A stretch of DNA of 64,000 bases from Marinobacter sp. LA51 (GTDB taxonomy: Bacteria > Pseudomonadota > Gammaproteobacteria > Pseudomonadales > Oleiphilaceae), in the NCBI RefSeq assembly GCF_030297175.1, contig NZ_AP028070.1, forward strand, positions 310,001 to 374,000, read 5' to 3'. Under the pieces are notes generated by a model that was not told the DNA's origin, ran no database searches, and saw nothing but the letters and a program-made list of their open reading frames with translations. This document shows positions 28,001-36,554 of this stretch, piece by piece. Position 1 is the stretch's first letter; each line of letters opens with the position of its first letter. The position numbers were made by a program, and so were the translations under genes.

Positions 28001-28179
28001 CCTCGCTGCAGGCGCAATTCCTGATCCCCATGGCGACGTCAATCGCGTTCGGGCTCGGGTTGTCGACACTGCTGGTGCTGCTGGTGATACCGGCCCTGCT
28101 GTCCTGGCTCGAGCAGTTCAGGGAATGGCGGGCCCAACGACACGGTGAACACGCTCCTTTGATAGGAGTGGACGAATAA
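25015..28179 (+). CDS. RND-family efflux permease
   Basis: A 1054-aa HAE1/AcrB-like transporter of full length. It has an N-terminal transmembrane segment, two large periplasmic loops and the proton-relay motif LGVIVDDAIVVGEDADAHAR in the fourth helix. The second-half counterpart is FGLSGIVVNNAIILVAFYNQQRKKG. Substrates are unknown; such divergent pumps may export drugs, lipids or metabolites. The last codons lie in the first copy of a 22-bp tandem repeat that also precedes the ABC genes. Confidence 0.93.
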   Translation: MTGRRGVIGFFVHHRVAANLVMLVMLLGGVLALTRMNMQFFPTFALDIVSVRVVWSGASAEDVEQGITDPLEQRLRSIDGLKKMTSTSAQSVSSITLEFHEGTDPMQALDDVNQQVDEFTNLPADAEEPQVTRIERYEPVARLLVYGDVDRSELRDLSYRFEDELLEQGIDRVEISGLPEQQISIDVPVERLETLGLSLEQIADRVASISRDLPAGMMAQQDATRELRAVEQRRSAQAFEDVTVLSGERIQLRLGDIAIIRQEARDNQVTLSRNGYPAAELVLQRAENGDSLESAQVLDDWLEKTRPTLPPSLTLEVYDQSWQLLNDRISLLVNNGLGGLVLVVCLLYLFLPGRVAVWVAIGIPTAFLASMAVLWGIGGSINMISLFALIMALGVIVDDAIVVGEDADAHARMGEESIYASEGAAKRMVWPVLASSLTTVAAFMPLLVVGGVIGNILGDIPTVMICVLVASLLECFIVLPAHLRHAFVPRGRSGGEKQPASVSRNPVARLRSGFETKFDQFREGRFRRFSLLSLKHRGVTLASAVALALLTVGLLAGGRLGFNFFPTPEPSIFYANASFVAGTDERTVDRFLEDMRRSLDETEEALGGDLILHAITREGATLGAGGRSRTGEELGAMFIELAPSDRRLVRNPEFINEWRSRLALPAGLENLSISERQAGPPGRDVNVRLTGDDAESLKAAAEALSQALSTLPGVLDVEDDMPWGREQLIYQVSAYGEALGLTTSDLGRQLRAAFDGRIAQIYQDGRDEVEVRVQLPQDQRERLSTLSKMTVRVLDGRFVPLSQVMNLDHRQGFEALRHADGKLAVEVSSGLNTQVSTTDQILNSLQAEVLPEIASSYNVRYSFEGRAADQRETLADMQTGLIIGLGLMYVVLVWVFASWSLPVIVMAIIPFALVGALIGHWLMGLQLTILSLFGLFGLSGIVVNNAIILVAFYNQQRKKGLDITEALNEAAVQRVRAVMLTSLTTIGGLLPLLFETSLQAQFLIPMATSIAFGLGLSTLLVLLVIPALLSWLEQFREWRAQRHGEHAPLIGVDE

Positions 28180-28204
28180 AGGGATAGGAGTTGACGAATA
28201 AGGG
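28161..28204 (+). repeat. 22-bp tandem repeat joining the RND and ABC modules
   Basis: Copy 1 (28161-28182) starts GATAGGAGTGGACGAATAAA; copy 2 (28183-28204) starts GATAGGAGTTGACGAATAAG. They differ at two positions. Copy 1 contains the last codons and stop of the RND gene. Copy 2 repeats the AGGAG and TAA in the leader of the ABC ATPase gene. Confidence 0.9.
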
Positions 28205-28214
28205 CAGATTTTCG

Positions 28215-28958
28215 ATGGGACAAGCTTTGCTGACGGTTCACGGACTGGCCAAGGGTTTTCAGAGCGGCAGCGAGCAGATCCCTGTGCTGGCGGACCTGGC
28301 CTTAACCTTGAACCAGGGCCAGTCCATGGCGGTAATGGGTCGGTCTGGTTCCGGGAAAAGCACCTTGTTGAATATGCTCTGTGGCCTGGAGTACCCGGAC
28401 GCCGGTGTGATCGATATTGACGGGCAACGCTTTGACGGCGGCCAGGCTTCTGACCAACGAGCACAGGCCCGGTGCTGGGCCGATCTGCGGCGCCAGCGCA
28501 TCGGTGTCGTCTTCCAGGACGCCAACCTGATGCCAGCGATGTCGTTGCTCGACAACGTACGGTTGAGGGCCCGGCTGGCTGGTCAGGACGATCAGGGCTG
28601 TTTGGCCTGGCTTGAACGCCTGGGCATCGGCACCCTGGGCGACCGGTTTCCGGATCAGGTCTCAGGCGGTCAGCGCCAGCGTGCGGCCCTGGCGATGGTG
28701 TTTGCCATGCAACCGGCGCTGATCCTGGCGGATGAACCGACCGGCAGCCTCGACCGACACACCGCGGATGACGTTGCCGATGAACTGTTCCGGCTTCAGG
28801 CTGAACACGGTTGCGCCCTGATTCTCGCCACCCACGATGCCGAACTGGCGGCCCGGTGTGGCCAGCGCCTGGATCTGGCGCACCTGTCCAGCTCCTCTGC
28901 GCCTTCTGCATCCTCCATGCTTTCTACCAGCTCCGCGCCTGCTGACCGGCCCCAGTGA
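28215..28958 (+). CDS. ABC transporter ATP-binding protein, LolD/YbbA/AttE-like
   Basis: 247 aa from the ATG at 28215; a TTG at 28191 is in frame but sits directly against AGGAG with no spacing. Walker A is GRSGSGKSTLLN, the signature is VSGGQRQRAALA and Walker B is LILADEPTGSLDRHT. Together with the following FtsX-type permease it forms a mechanotransmission-type ABC complex that acts on lipoproteins, lipids or peptides in the envelope rather than importing solutes. It has a long C-terminal Ser/Ala tail. Confidence 0.9.
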   Translation: MGQALLTVHGLAKGFQSGSEQIPVLADLALTLNQGQSMAVMGRSGSGKSTLLNMLCGLEYPDAGVIDIDGQRFDGGQASDQRAQARCWADLRRQRIGVVFQDANLMPAMSLLDNVRLRARLAGQDDQGCLAWLERLGIGTLGDRFPDQVSGGQRQRAALAMVFAMQPALILADEPTGSLDRHTADDVADELFRLQAEHGCALILATHDAELAARCGQRLDLAHLSSSSAPSASSMLSTSSAPADRPQ

Positions 28959-31261
28959 TGACACTGTTCGCGGCATTGTTCAGTCATTACCGGCGTCACC
29001 CGCTGCAGTTGCTCGCCCTGGCGATCATGATTGTGGTCGCCACCATGTTGTGGACCGGGGTTAGTCATCTCACCTATCAGGCCAGGGCCAGTCTCGGTCA
29101 AAGTGAGCAGGCAGTAGCGGAGCGCCGGCAAGTGGTTCGTTTGGACGGAGAGTCGATTGCGGTAGCTGATTTCGTGACCCTGCGCCGGGCCGGTGTCTGC
29201 GTCATGCCCTGGCTTGAGGTTCAGCGCCCGGATGCCCAGGGCCGGGTGGTGGGCGTGGATGGGCTGGCGGCGAGTTGTTTTTCCGGTGCCGGCGAAGCGG
29301 CGCAAGCCTGGAATCAACCCCTGAACGGCAAACCCTTCCTGGATATTCGCGATGCCGCAGCCCTGACTACCGGCCCCGACGATCGGTCTGCCGAGTTGAC
29401 GCTGCTGGTGGCGGAGCAGGTCACCGAGGCTGCTTTGCCCGAGGGTTATCGCCTGACCCGGTTCAGCCTTGGCCCCGATACCGGAGAGTTGGGTGAGAGC
29501 TTCCTGCTGAATCTGGATGCCCTCGGCGTGCTGGTGCTGTTGATCACGGCCTTGCTGTTGCGCAGCGTGTATCAGCTTGGGCTGGCTCAGCGCCGGGACA
29601 GTTTCGCGTTGTTGCACCGGTTCGGCGTGCCGCCAGTGTCGGTCAATCGCTTGCTGGTACTTGAAATGGCCCTACTGGCCGGGCTCTGTGTGATACCGGG
29701 TGTGGCATTAGGGCGGTTGCTGGCAGGGCTTCTGGGCAGCGGATTCGGCCAGGCCCTGGATAATCTGTTCGATGCGCCGCTGTACGCCGGTCAGGAGGCG
29801 AGCTGGCTATGGTCGGTTCTGACCATGATGGCGGTGGTGATGGTGGTCTGCCTGATTGATCTGATCCGACCGGTTTCGCGGGCGCCGGTAACGCTCCTGG
29901 CCGGGCAGCAACGGTCCCTGGCCCTGGGGGCTCTGTTGCTCGGGTTGGTGCTGGCTCTAGTGGCCTCGTCGTTGGTGTTGGTGTTTCTCGCCGTTGCCCT
30001 GGTGTTCGTCGGCGCTGGGTTGCTGGCTCCGATGCTGATGTCCGGTTTGGCCCGGCGCCTTGCCCGGGCTGCGCCGGACCCGCTTAAACGCTGGCACTTC
30101 GCCGAATTTGGTGTTTTGGCCCGGCGCTTGGCATTGCCGCTGGTGGCACTGCAGTTTGCGCTGGCCATGGTGTTGGCAGTGCAGGCATTGGTGACGGTGT
30201 TTGAAGCCACTTTTGATGAGTGGCTGTCCCAACGGCTGGCGGCCGACTTTTTTGTCGAGGTGCCTGCGGGTGCCGAGACCGGAGCCGCCGTCGACTGGTT
30301 GGCGGACGAGCCTGAGCTGGCCGCAAGCGGCGATTGGCAGCGAGTGGTGAGGGGCAAGGCGGAGCTGACGGTGCCAGGTGCCGAGCAGGAATTGGAGTTT
30401 CAGCCGGGACAGAGTGTCGACCTGTTGGCCGTGGCGCCTGTAGGCCGGCTGCTGACCCAGTGGCGTCTGCAGGCAGCTGCAGACCAGCCCTGGCAGGCCT
30501 TTGCCCGGGGCGAGGGCATCATGATCAATGAACAGCTGGCGCGCCGGCAGGAGCTGGCGGTGGGTGAAACCTTGAACCTGACAGTGGCCGATGAAGTCCT
30601 GTCATTGCCCGTTTTGGCCATCTATCCCGACTATGGTCGTCCGGCTGGTGAGGTGCTGCTCAATGCCGGGCTGTTGCCGGCGGCGTTCAAACCCGGATTC
30701 GAGAGCCTGTCTATCAATCCGGGCACTCTGGACATGGCAACCGTGGTATCGGGGCTGCAGCAGGTATGGCAGGTGGAGACGGTGACGGTGCGGAACAATG
30801 AGCGGATTCGGGAGCTGGCGGATACCGTGTTCGACCAGACGTTCCTGCTGACTCGCGCCATGACCGTGCTGACTTTGATCCTGGCGGCCGCCGCCTTGTT
30901 GATCATGGGCTGGGTGTTCTTCTCAACCCGGGTCTGGTACTACCGGCTATTGGCGGTGTGGGGCCTGCGCGACCGGGAGGTGGCCGGCCAGATGGTGCGC
31001 CTTGCCATCAGTCTGACTGTTGGCATTGCGGTGTTGGCGCTGCCGCTGGGGATCTGGCTGACCTGGGTACTCGTGCACCGGATCAACCCCTTGGCCTTTG
31101 GCTGGTCACTGCCGATGGCCGTGTATCCGGAGTTCTGGGTAGAACTGATCGGCCTCAGCCTGGTGATTGGCCTGAGTATCGCCGCGCTGATGCGCCGTCA
31201 GCTCCAGCAGCCGGCTACCATGCCGGCTTCCGCCAGTAGCCTGGCTGGAGGTGATCGGTGA
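28955..31261 (+). CDS. FtsX-like ABC permease with two modules
   Basis: A 768-aa permease starting in an ATGA overlap with the ATPase gene. A first helix (about 15-37) and periplasmic loop are followed by a three-helix block (about 180-300), several more helices (about 310-420), a second large periplasmic domain (about 430-625) and three terminal helices (about 630-760). This resembles E. coli YbbP or a fused AttF-AttG pair. Together with the AttH-like lipoprotein gene overlapping its end, an Att-type export complex is likely. Confidence 0.85.
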   Translation: MMTLFAALFSHYRRHPLQLLALAIMIVVATMLWTGVSHLTYQARASLGQSEQAVAERRQVVRLDGESIAVADFVTLRRAGVCVMPWLEVQRPDAQGRVVGVDGLAASCFSGAGEAAQAWNQPLNGKPFLDIRDAAALTTGPDDRSAELTLLVAEQVTEAALPEGYRLTRFSLGPDTGELGESFLLNLDALGVLVLLITALLLRSVYQLGLAQRRDSFALLHRFGVPPVSVNRLLVLEMALLAGLCVIPGVALGRLLAGLLGSGFGQALDNLFDAPLYAGQEASWLWSVLTMMAVVMVVCLIDLIRPVSRAPVTLLAGQQRSLALGALLLGLVLALVASSLVLVFLAVALVFVGAGLLAPMLMSGLARRLARAAPDPLKRWHFAEFGVLARRLALPLVALQFALAMVLAVQALVTVFEATFDEWLSQRLAADFFVEVPAGAETGAAVDWLADEPELAASGDWQRVVRGKAELTVPGAEQELEFQPGQSVDLLAVAPVGRLLTQWRLQAAADQPWQAFARGEGIMINEQLARRQELAVGETLNLTVADEVLSLPVLAIYPDYGRPAGEVLLNAGLLPAAFKPGFESLSINPGTLDMATVVSGLQQVWQVETVTVRNNERIRELADTVFDQTFLLTRAMTVLTLILAAAALLIMGWVFFSTRVWYYRLLAVWGLRDREVAGQMVRLAISLTVGIAVLALPLGIWLTWVLVHRINPLAFGWSLPMAVYPEFWVELIGLSLVIGLSIAALMRRQLQQPATMPASASSLAGGDR

Positions 31262-32379
31262 CGTTTCGTGTGCGTTCGCTTGGATTTCCGGCCTTTTTTC
31301 GGATATTGGCGTCATTTTCGTGTCTTTTTTTGGTTGTTGGCTGTTCTGGGGAGTCCGAGGACAGCGGCTTTGCCGGGCTTGCCGAATCGCAACAGGCAGG
31401 CACCGACGTACCTTTCCTGCAGCCTGGCCCGGGCGACCGGCTCAACTTCCCGGAGGATTTCGGACCCCACCCCCAGCACCGCATCGAGTGGTGGTACCTG
31501 ACTGCCAATCTCGAAAACCAGGCGGGTGAGCCGCTGGGCCTGCAATGGACGCAGTTTCGCCAGGCCCTGACCCCGAGGCCTGCGGATGCGACACCGCCGG
31601 CGCCGTCCCAGTGGCCATTGCAGGCGGCGTGGATGGCTCACGGTGCGCTCAGCTGGCGTGGTCAGCATCATTTTGCCGAGCGGCTGGCCCGGGCCGACGT
31701 TGGTCACTCCGGTGCCACGGCACAACCGTTCGAGGTCTGGCTTGATGACTGGCGGCTGACCAGTACTGGTGAGTCTGGCTCCTGGCGGTTGCGGGTGTCG
31801 GCCGACAACTGGTCATACGATCTGTCTTTGCGGCTCAAGGGCCCGCCGGTGGCGCACGGTGACCGGGGCTTCAGTACCAAGTCCGCCAGTGGTGAGGGTT
31901 CGATGTATTTCAGCCTGGTGGATATTGCCATTGCCGGTACAGTCACCATCGATGGCGAAACTCAGAAAGTCCGGGGCAAGGGCTGGTTCGATCGCGAGTG
32001 GAGCAGTCAGCTGCTAAAAACCGGGCAGCAGGGTTGGGACTGGTTTGCCCTGCACCTGGATTCCGGCGACAAGCTGATGGCGTTCCGGTTGCGGGAGGAG
32101 GGCGGCGCGTTTGTCTCCGGTACCTGGATTACCGATGCAGGGGAGGCGATGGCACTGAGTGCCGATGAGCTGATTCTGACCCCGGTAACTGAGAGCGAGG
32201 CGACGCCAACCCGCTGGCGGCTGCAAATACCGCAGTACGGCGTCGATCTGGACATTGCCGCGCCGCCCGGGGAATACCTTAACGAGGGCCAATATCCGTA
32301 CTGGGAAAGTCCGGTCAGCGTCAGCGGCAGTCACTACGGGGAGGGCTACATGGAGCTGACCGGGTATGAGGTGGAGTAG
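31258..32379 (+). CDS. AttH / CrtC-like lipoprotein
   Basis: A 373-aa protein starting with GTG in a GTGA overlap with the permease stop. The signal peptide ends in a lipobox, LVVGC, with Ser next, which by the +2 rule favours the outer membrane. The body has the hydratase-like lipocalin signature HRIEWWYLTANLE and KGWFDREWSSQLL, as in carotenoid 1,2-hydratase and AttH proteins. No carotenoid genes are present, so a lipid- or ligand-binding role with the ABC complex is favoured over carotenoid hydration. Confidence 0.87.
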   Translation: MTFRVRSLGFPAFFRILASFSCLFLVVGCSGESEDSGFAGLAESQQAGTDVPFLQPGPGDRLNFPEDFGPHPQHRIEWWYLTANLENQAGEPLGLQWTQFRQALTPRPADATPPAPSQWPLQAAWMAHGALSWRGQHHFAERLARADVGHSGATAQPFEVWLDDWRLTSTGESGSWRLRVSADNWSYDLSLRLKGPPVAHGDRGFSTKSASGEGSMYFSLVDIAIAGTVTIDGETQKVRGKGWFDREWSSQLLKTGQQGWDWFALHLDSGDKLMAFRLREEGGAFVSGTWITDAGEAMALSADELILTPVTESEATPTRWRLQIPQYGVDLDIAAPPGEYLNEGQYPYWESPVSVSGSHYGEGYMELTGYEVE

Positions 32380-32384
32380 GTTGT

Positions 32385-33110
32385 TCAGCTGATCGCTGGT
32401 GGTTCCAGACTGGAGAAAAGCTCCTGAATGCCGTTATGCCACTGCTGCCGCAAGCTGTGGAAGTATTCACACTGGTCCTCAACCCGCTCCATCAGACAGG
32501 GCTCGAGGGCGTCTTTGCGATAGATCGCGATGTCCAGGGGCATTCCCACGGACAGGTTGCTCTTCATGGTGGAGTCGAACGAGATCAGGGCGCACTGATA
32601 AGCCCGGTCCAGCGGTGTCCGGTAGTTCACGATCCGGTCGAGGATCGGTTTGCCGTACTTGGATTCGCCAATCTGGAAGTAGGGTGTCTCCTCGGTGGCC
32701 TCAATGAAGTTGCCTTCCGGGTAGACGTTGAACAGGCGCGGTGCCTCGCCTTTGATCTGGCCCCCGAGAATCAGCGAGCAGCTGAAATCCACATGGCTCA
32801 GCTTGCCGTCCGGGTTGTCCCGGCGAATCACTTCGCGCATGGTCTGGCCCACGATTTCGGCGGTCTCAAACATGGTAGTGGTGTTGAGCACGTTGGTGGT
32901 GTCGGTGCCCGCGCGGCGCTCCAGCAGGCTGATGACACTCTGGCTGGTGGCCAGGTTGCCGGCGGACAGCAACACCAGCTCACGTTCGCCCGGCTTGTCG
33001 AAGACATGCATCTTACGGAAGGTCGAGATCTGGTCGAAACCGGCGTTGGTTCGGGAATCCGAGGCAAACACCAGCCCGTCGGCCAGTCGCATCGCTACGC
33101 AATAAGTCAT
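32385..33110 (-). CDS. Anbu-type proteasome-like peptidase
   Basis: A 241-aa Ntn-hydrolase. Met1 is followed directly by Thr2 (MTYCVAMRLADGLVFASDSR), the expected N-terminal nucleophile after Met removal. DSRTNAG and the AGNLATSQ region match the proteasome beta/HslV fold. Anbu proteins assemble into open ring-like or spiral oligomers; their physiological substrates are poorly known. It is the last gene of a four-gene set with transglutaminase, alpha-E and ATP-grasp proteins, the usual Anbu context. A 93-bp gap separates it from the transglutaminase gene. Confidence 0.9.
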   Translation of the reverse strand: MTYCVAMRLADGLVFASDSRTNAGFDQISTFRKMHVFDKPGERELVLLSAGNLATSQSVISLLERRAGTDTTNVLNTTTMFETAEIVGQTMREVIRRDNPDGKLSHVDFSCSLILGGQIKGEAPRLFNVYPEGNFIEATEETPYFQIGESKYGKPILDRIVNYRTPLDRAYQCALISFDSTMKSNLSVGMPLDIAIYRKDALEPCLMERVEDQCEYFHSLRQQWHNGIQELFSSLEPPAIS

Positions 33111-33203
33111 AAAGCCCTCCTGCCAGGCTCCAATAATGCGCGTAGTCTAAAACGAATCCCGTCGGAACGTGAGCGCTTTATTGTGCGTTTTTCGGCAGTT
33201 TTG

Positions 33204-33989
33204 TTACTGCGCTTGCGCGGCCTCAGTCACCCAGGCCCGGGTCTGCATGTGCTCGGTTCCGCCGCCATTGCGCATGCCGCGAACGGGCGCTACATCCAGG
33301 TAGTCCAGGCCGACCGCGAGTTTCAGGTGGCTCTCGGCCACGTTCAGGGTGTTGACCACATCGAAGGTCTGCCAGTTACTACCAAGCCAGACTTCAGCCC
33401 AGGCATGGGTGGCCACATGGTCATCACTGACCGAATGAATGTAGCCACTGACATAACGAGCCGGCACGCCGATGTAGCGACAACAGGCGATGAAGATGTG
33501 GGTGTGGTCCTGGCACACACCGGCACCGAGCTTGAAGGCCTCCGCCGCGGTGTGGGTCACACTGGTGGCCCCCGGGGTGAACGCGATGTGCTCGCGCAAA
33601 TGCTTCATCAGGCGAAGCAGGCTGCGTTTGTTGGGTGAGTACTGTTCGGCGAACGCCTTCAGATCTTCGTCCACCTCGGTCAGTGGCGTGTCGCACAGGA
33701 ACACTTCGGGTGGGAACGGAGAGTCGTCCTTGGTCAGTGGTTTGCCGGTCAGGTCGACAATGCCCTCGGCGACCAGGGTGATGCTGGGGAACGCCTTTTT
33801 CAGTGTCATCACCGTCACCGGGTTGCCATAACCGTCGATCATCTCACTGGTTTCGCCGGGTATGTCCAGGCGCCATTCGAAGATACGCTGCTGGGGCGTG
33901 TTCCGGGGCGTCAGCCGGATGTACTGGATGCTGTTGCGGACCGGCGATTCGTAGGTGTAGGTCGTCTCATGACGAATATGCAGTCTCAT
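33204..33989 (-). CDS. Transglutaminase-like cysteine protease family protein
   Basis: 261 aa from the ATG at 33989, chosen because it forms an ATGA overlap with the upstream stop. An N-terminal beta domain (MRLHIRHETTYTYESPV) precedes the transglutaminase core. The catalytic triad is visible as Cys159 in GAGVCQDHTH, His195 in THAWAEV and Asp210 in WQTFDVVN. It may hydrolyse or form amide bonds in peptides. It is linked to the Anbu, alpha-E and ATP-grasp genes. Confidence 0.9.
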   Translation of the reverse strand: MRLHIRHETTYTYESPVRNSIQYIRLTPRNTPQQRIFEWRLDIPGETSEMIDGYGNPVTVMTLKKAFPSITLVAEGIVDLTGKPLTKDDSPFPPEVFLCDTPLTEVDEDLKAFAEQYSPNKRSLLRLMKHLREHIAFTPGATSVTHTAAEAFKLGAGVCQDHTHIFIACCRYIGVPARYVSGYIHSVSDDHVATHAWAEVWLGSNWQTFDVVNTLNVAESHLKLAVGLDYLDVAPVRGMRNGGGTEHMQTRAWVTEAAQAQ

Positions 33990-34924
33990 TGGTGCCACCC
34001 CATGTAGTCTTTCTGAATTTGACCGGCAATGCGCTGAATCCTTGCCAGGAAATCCACGAGGTAGTCATGCAGGCCACGTTCCTCGATGTAGTCGGTATCA
34101 CCGAATCGGATGTTGGCGTAGAGGCTGGAGGCCATGCGCCGGGCTCGCTGGGCAGAACCACTTTCAACCCGGTCGAGCAGGCCGGCAATTTCTTCCAGGC
34201 AGCTGTGCAGGGAACGCGGAAGTTCATGGGACAGAATCAGCAATTCCGCGACACTGGTAGGATCGAGGCTATGCCCGTAGGTGTTCTGGTAAGCTTCAAA
34301 CGCCGCCAGGGAATTCAGCAGTGCGGTCCACTCGAAGAAAGACTGAGTCGCCTGCTCCTCCATCGCCCTCGTGGCCATGACGTGGCGAATATCCAGCACC
34401 CGCGCGGTGGTATCGGCGCGCTCTATGATCGTACCCAGGCGCAGGAAGTGGAAGGCATCGTTGCGCAACAGGGTGCCGTAAGCGGCGCCCCGGAACATGT
34501 GCGAGCGTTCGCGAATCCAGTCGAATACTGAGCTGGCGTTGGACTCGGTGACTCCCTCTTGCTGCAGTACTTTCAAGTCGAGCCAGGCACGGTTGATGGT
34601 TTCCCAGACGTCGGCCGACAGGTTGCCCCGAACATGCAGGGCGTTGTCCCGGGCGTTACGGATGTAGTTAAAGACGCTGGCCGGGTGCTGGTCGTCCAGC
34701 AACAGGAAGTCGATCAGGTTCCGGGGCGTGATCTCTTCATGGTGTTCGAAGAACTCATCATAGGTGCCAGAGACCAGTAACGGCACCGAAAGCTGTTCGG
34801 TGCGGTCTTCCGGAACGTCGATCAGGGCCATGTTCAAACTGACATCCAGTTGTCTGGCCTGGCTCTCTGCCCGCTCCAGGTAACGGGCCATCCAAAACAG
34901 GCTGGAGGCTGCGCGGCTCAGCAT
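33986..34924 (-). CDS. Alpha-E domain protein
   Basis: 312 aa, nearly all helical, starting MLSRAASSLFWMARYLERAE, the signature of the alpha-E (DUF403) family. The ATG at 34924 overlaps the upstream stop by 7 nt. The family has no settled biochemical role and always travels with ATP-grasp and transglutaminase genes. A predicted part in peptide ligation or tagging comes from that association, not from residues seen here. Confidence 0.88.
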   Translation of the reverse strand: MLSRAASSLFWMARYLERAESQARQLDVSLNMALIDVPEDRTEQLSVPLLVSGTYDEFFEHHEEITPRNLIDFLLLDDQHPASVFNYIRNARDNALHVRGNLSADVWETINRAWLDLKVLQQEGVTESNASSVFDWIRERSHMFRGAAYGTLLRNDAFHFLRLGTIIERADTTARVLDIRHVMATRAMEEQATQSFFEWTALLNSLAAFEAYQNTYGHSLDPTSVAELLILSHELPRSLHSCLEEIAGLLDRVESGSAQRARRMASSLYANIRFGDTDYIEERGLHDYLVDFLARIQRIAGQIQKDYMGWHQ

Positions 34925-36351
34925 AAGTCGTCCTCCAGTACCCAAGTGTCTTTGGTGCCACCGCCCTGGGACGAGTTCACCACCAGGGAGCCCTTTTTCA
35001 GGGCTACGCGGGTCAGCCCGCCGGGAACCATCTGAATCTTCTTGCCCGACAGCACGAAGGGACGGAGATCCAGATGCCGGGGTGCCACGCCCTCGTCCAC
35101 AAAGGTGGGGCAGGTGGACAGGCTGAGTGTCGGTTGGGCAATGTAATCTTCGGGGTGCGCCTTGAGCAGACCGCGGAAGGTTTCCAGTTCTTTCTTGCTG
35201 GCCTTGGGGCCAATCAGCATGCCATAGCCGCCGGCGCCCTGGGCTTCTTTAACAACCAGTTCCGGCAGGTGATCCAGCACGTATTGCAGGTCCTTTTTCT
35301 TGCGACACTGCCAGGTTGGCACATTCTTCAGAATGGGCTCTTCACTGAGATAGAAGCGGATCATGTCCGGAACATACGGGTAGATCGACTTGTCATCCGC
35401 AATCCCGGTGCCCATGGCGTTGGCCAGGACTACGTTACCGGTTCGGTACGCGGCATAAAGCCCGGGCACGCCCAGCATGGAACTGGGGTTGCCAGCCAGC
35501 GGGTCGAGGAAGTCGTCGTCGACCCGGCGGTAGATGACATCCACCTGTTGCGGGCCGACGGTGGTTTTCATATAGACCCTGTTCTGGTGCACGAACAGGT
35601 CGGCGCCTTCGACCAGCTCCACCCCCATCTGTCGCGCCAGGAAGGCATGCTCGAAATAGGCACTGTTAAAGCGGCCCGGGGTGAGAACCACCACGGTCGG
35701 GTTGGCTTTCAACGACGCGGCTCGCAGGGTTTCACCCAGAAGATTAGGGTAATGCTCCACCGGAGCTACCGGTGAGTGGGCAAACAGTTCGGGGAAAAGC
35801 CGCATCATCATCCGGCGATTCTCCAGCATGTACGACACCCCGCTGGGGCACCGGAGGTTGTCTTCCAGCACGTAAAAATCGCCATCGTTGTTCCGGATAA
35901 GATCGATACCAGCGATGTGGGAATACAGATTTCTCGGCAGCTTCAGGTTTTGCATGCCGGGCTGATACTGGCTGTTGGCAAACACCTGCTCGGCACTGAT
36001 TACGCCAGCTTTAACGATTTCGTAGCTGTGGTAGATGTCGTGCAGGAAGCGGTTCAGCGCCGTTACTCGCTGGCGCAGGCCGGCCTGGAGTTTGTGCCAA
36101 TCGCTGGCGGAAATGATCCGTGGAATCAGGTCAAACGGGATCAGTCGGTCGGCACCCTGATCCTCACCGTAGACGTTGAAGGTAATGCCCAGGCGCTGGA
36201 ACAACACATCGGCTTCGCGGCGCTTTTCCGCGATCAGGTTTTCATCCGATTCGAGTAACCAGTTTTCCAGCATACGGCAATGTGGCCGCACTCGGTTGTT
36301 CTCATCGAACAGCTCATCAAACAGACCTGCGTCCGGCGTCTCAATCAACAT
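34918..36351 (-). CDS. Circularly permuted type 2 ATP-grasp protein
   Basis: 477 aa from the ATG at 36351 (an in-frame GTG at 36393 is possible; GGGAG precedes the ATG by about 11 bases). Seen: RIISASDWHKLQAGLRQR, GIDLIRNNDGDFYVLEDNLRCPSGVSY with ATP/metal-binding acidic residues, and VVKEAQGAGGYGMLIGP. This matches permuted ATP-grasp ligases (DUF404/DUF407), thought to form amide bonds. It is the first gene of the Anbu-associated operon. Confidence 0.9.
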   Translation of the reverse strand: MLIETPDAGLFDELFDENNRVRPHCRMLENWLLESDENLIAEKRREADVLFQRLGITFNVYGEDQGADRLIPFDLIPRIISASDWHKLQAGLRQRVTALNRFLHDIYHSYEIVKAGVISAEQVFANSQYQPGMQNLKLPRNLYSHIAGIDLIRNNDGDFYVLEDNLRCPSGVSYMLENRRMMMRLFPELFAHSPVAPVEHYPNLLGETLRAASLKANPTVVVLTPGRFNSAYFEHAFLARQMGVELVEGADLFVHQNRVYMKTTVGPQQVDVIYRRVDDDFLDPLAGNPSSMLGVPGLYAAYRTGNVVLANAMGTGIADDKSIYPYVPDMIRFYLSEEPILKNVPTWQCRKKKDLQYVLDHLPELVVKEAQGAGGYGMLIGPKASKKELETFRGLLKAHPEDYIAQPTLSLSTCPTFVDEGVAPRHLDLRPFVLSGKKIQMVPGGLTRVALKKGSLVVNSSQGGGTKDTWVLEDDLC

Positions 36352-36506
36352 GATTCTGTTCGTCTCCCTGAAGGGTGCCGGTGAAGTTGGCACTCAATAC
36401 GGTAATGGGCAGCAAAAGGCGGGCCATCGGCTCTGTTGATGGTGTCATGCCCTGTCTTACAGCAAAGGAGAGTACGGCCGTTCTGTCAATTCAGGGGTTA
36501 AAACGA

Positions 36507-36534
36507 AAGCAGGCGGCCACGTGGCCGCCTGCTT
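36507..36534 (-). terminator. Terminator of the amt gene
   Basis: A perfect 28-bp palindrome with AAGCAGGCGGCCAC as its left arm lies 20 bases beyond the amt stop. On the minus strand it is followed by TTTCGTTTT, giving a rho-independent terminator. Confidence 0.88.
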
Positions 36535-36554
36535 CAAAGTGTTACCAAATCGCC

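Noticed and set aside
31258..32379. Carotenoid 1,2-hydratase function
   Set aside because: No carotenoid synthesis genes are present, the protein has a lipobox, and it overlaps an ABC permease as AttH proteins do.
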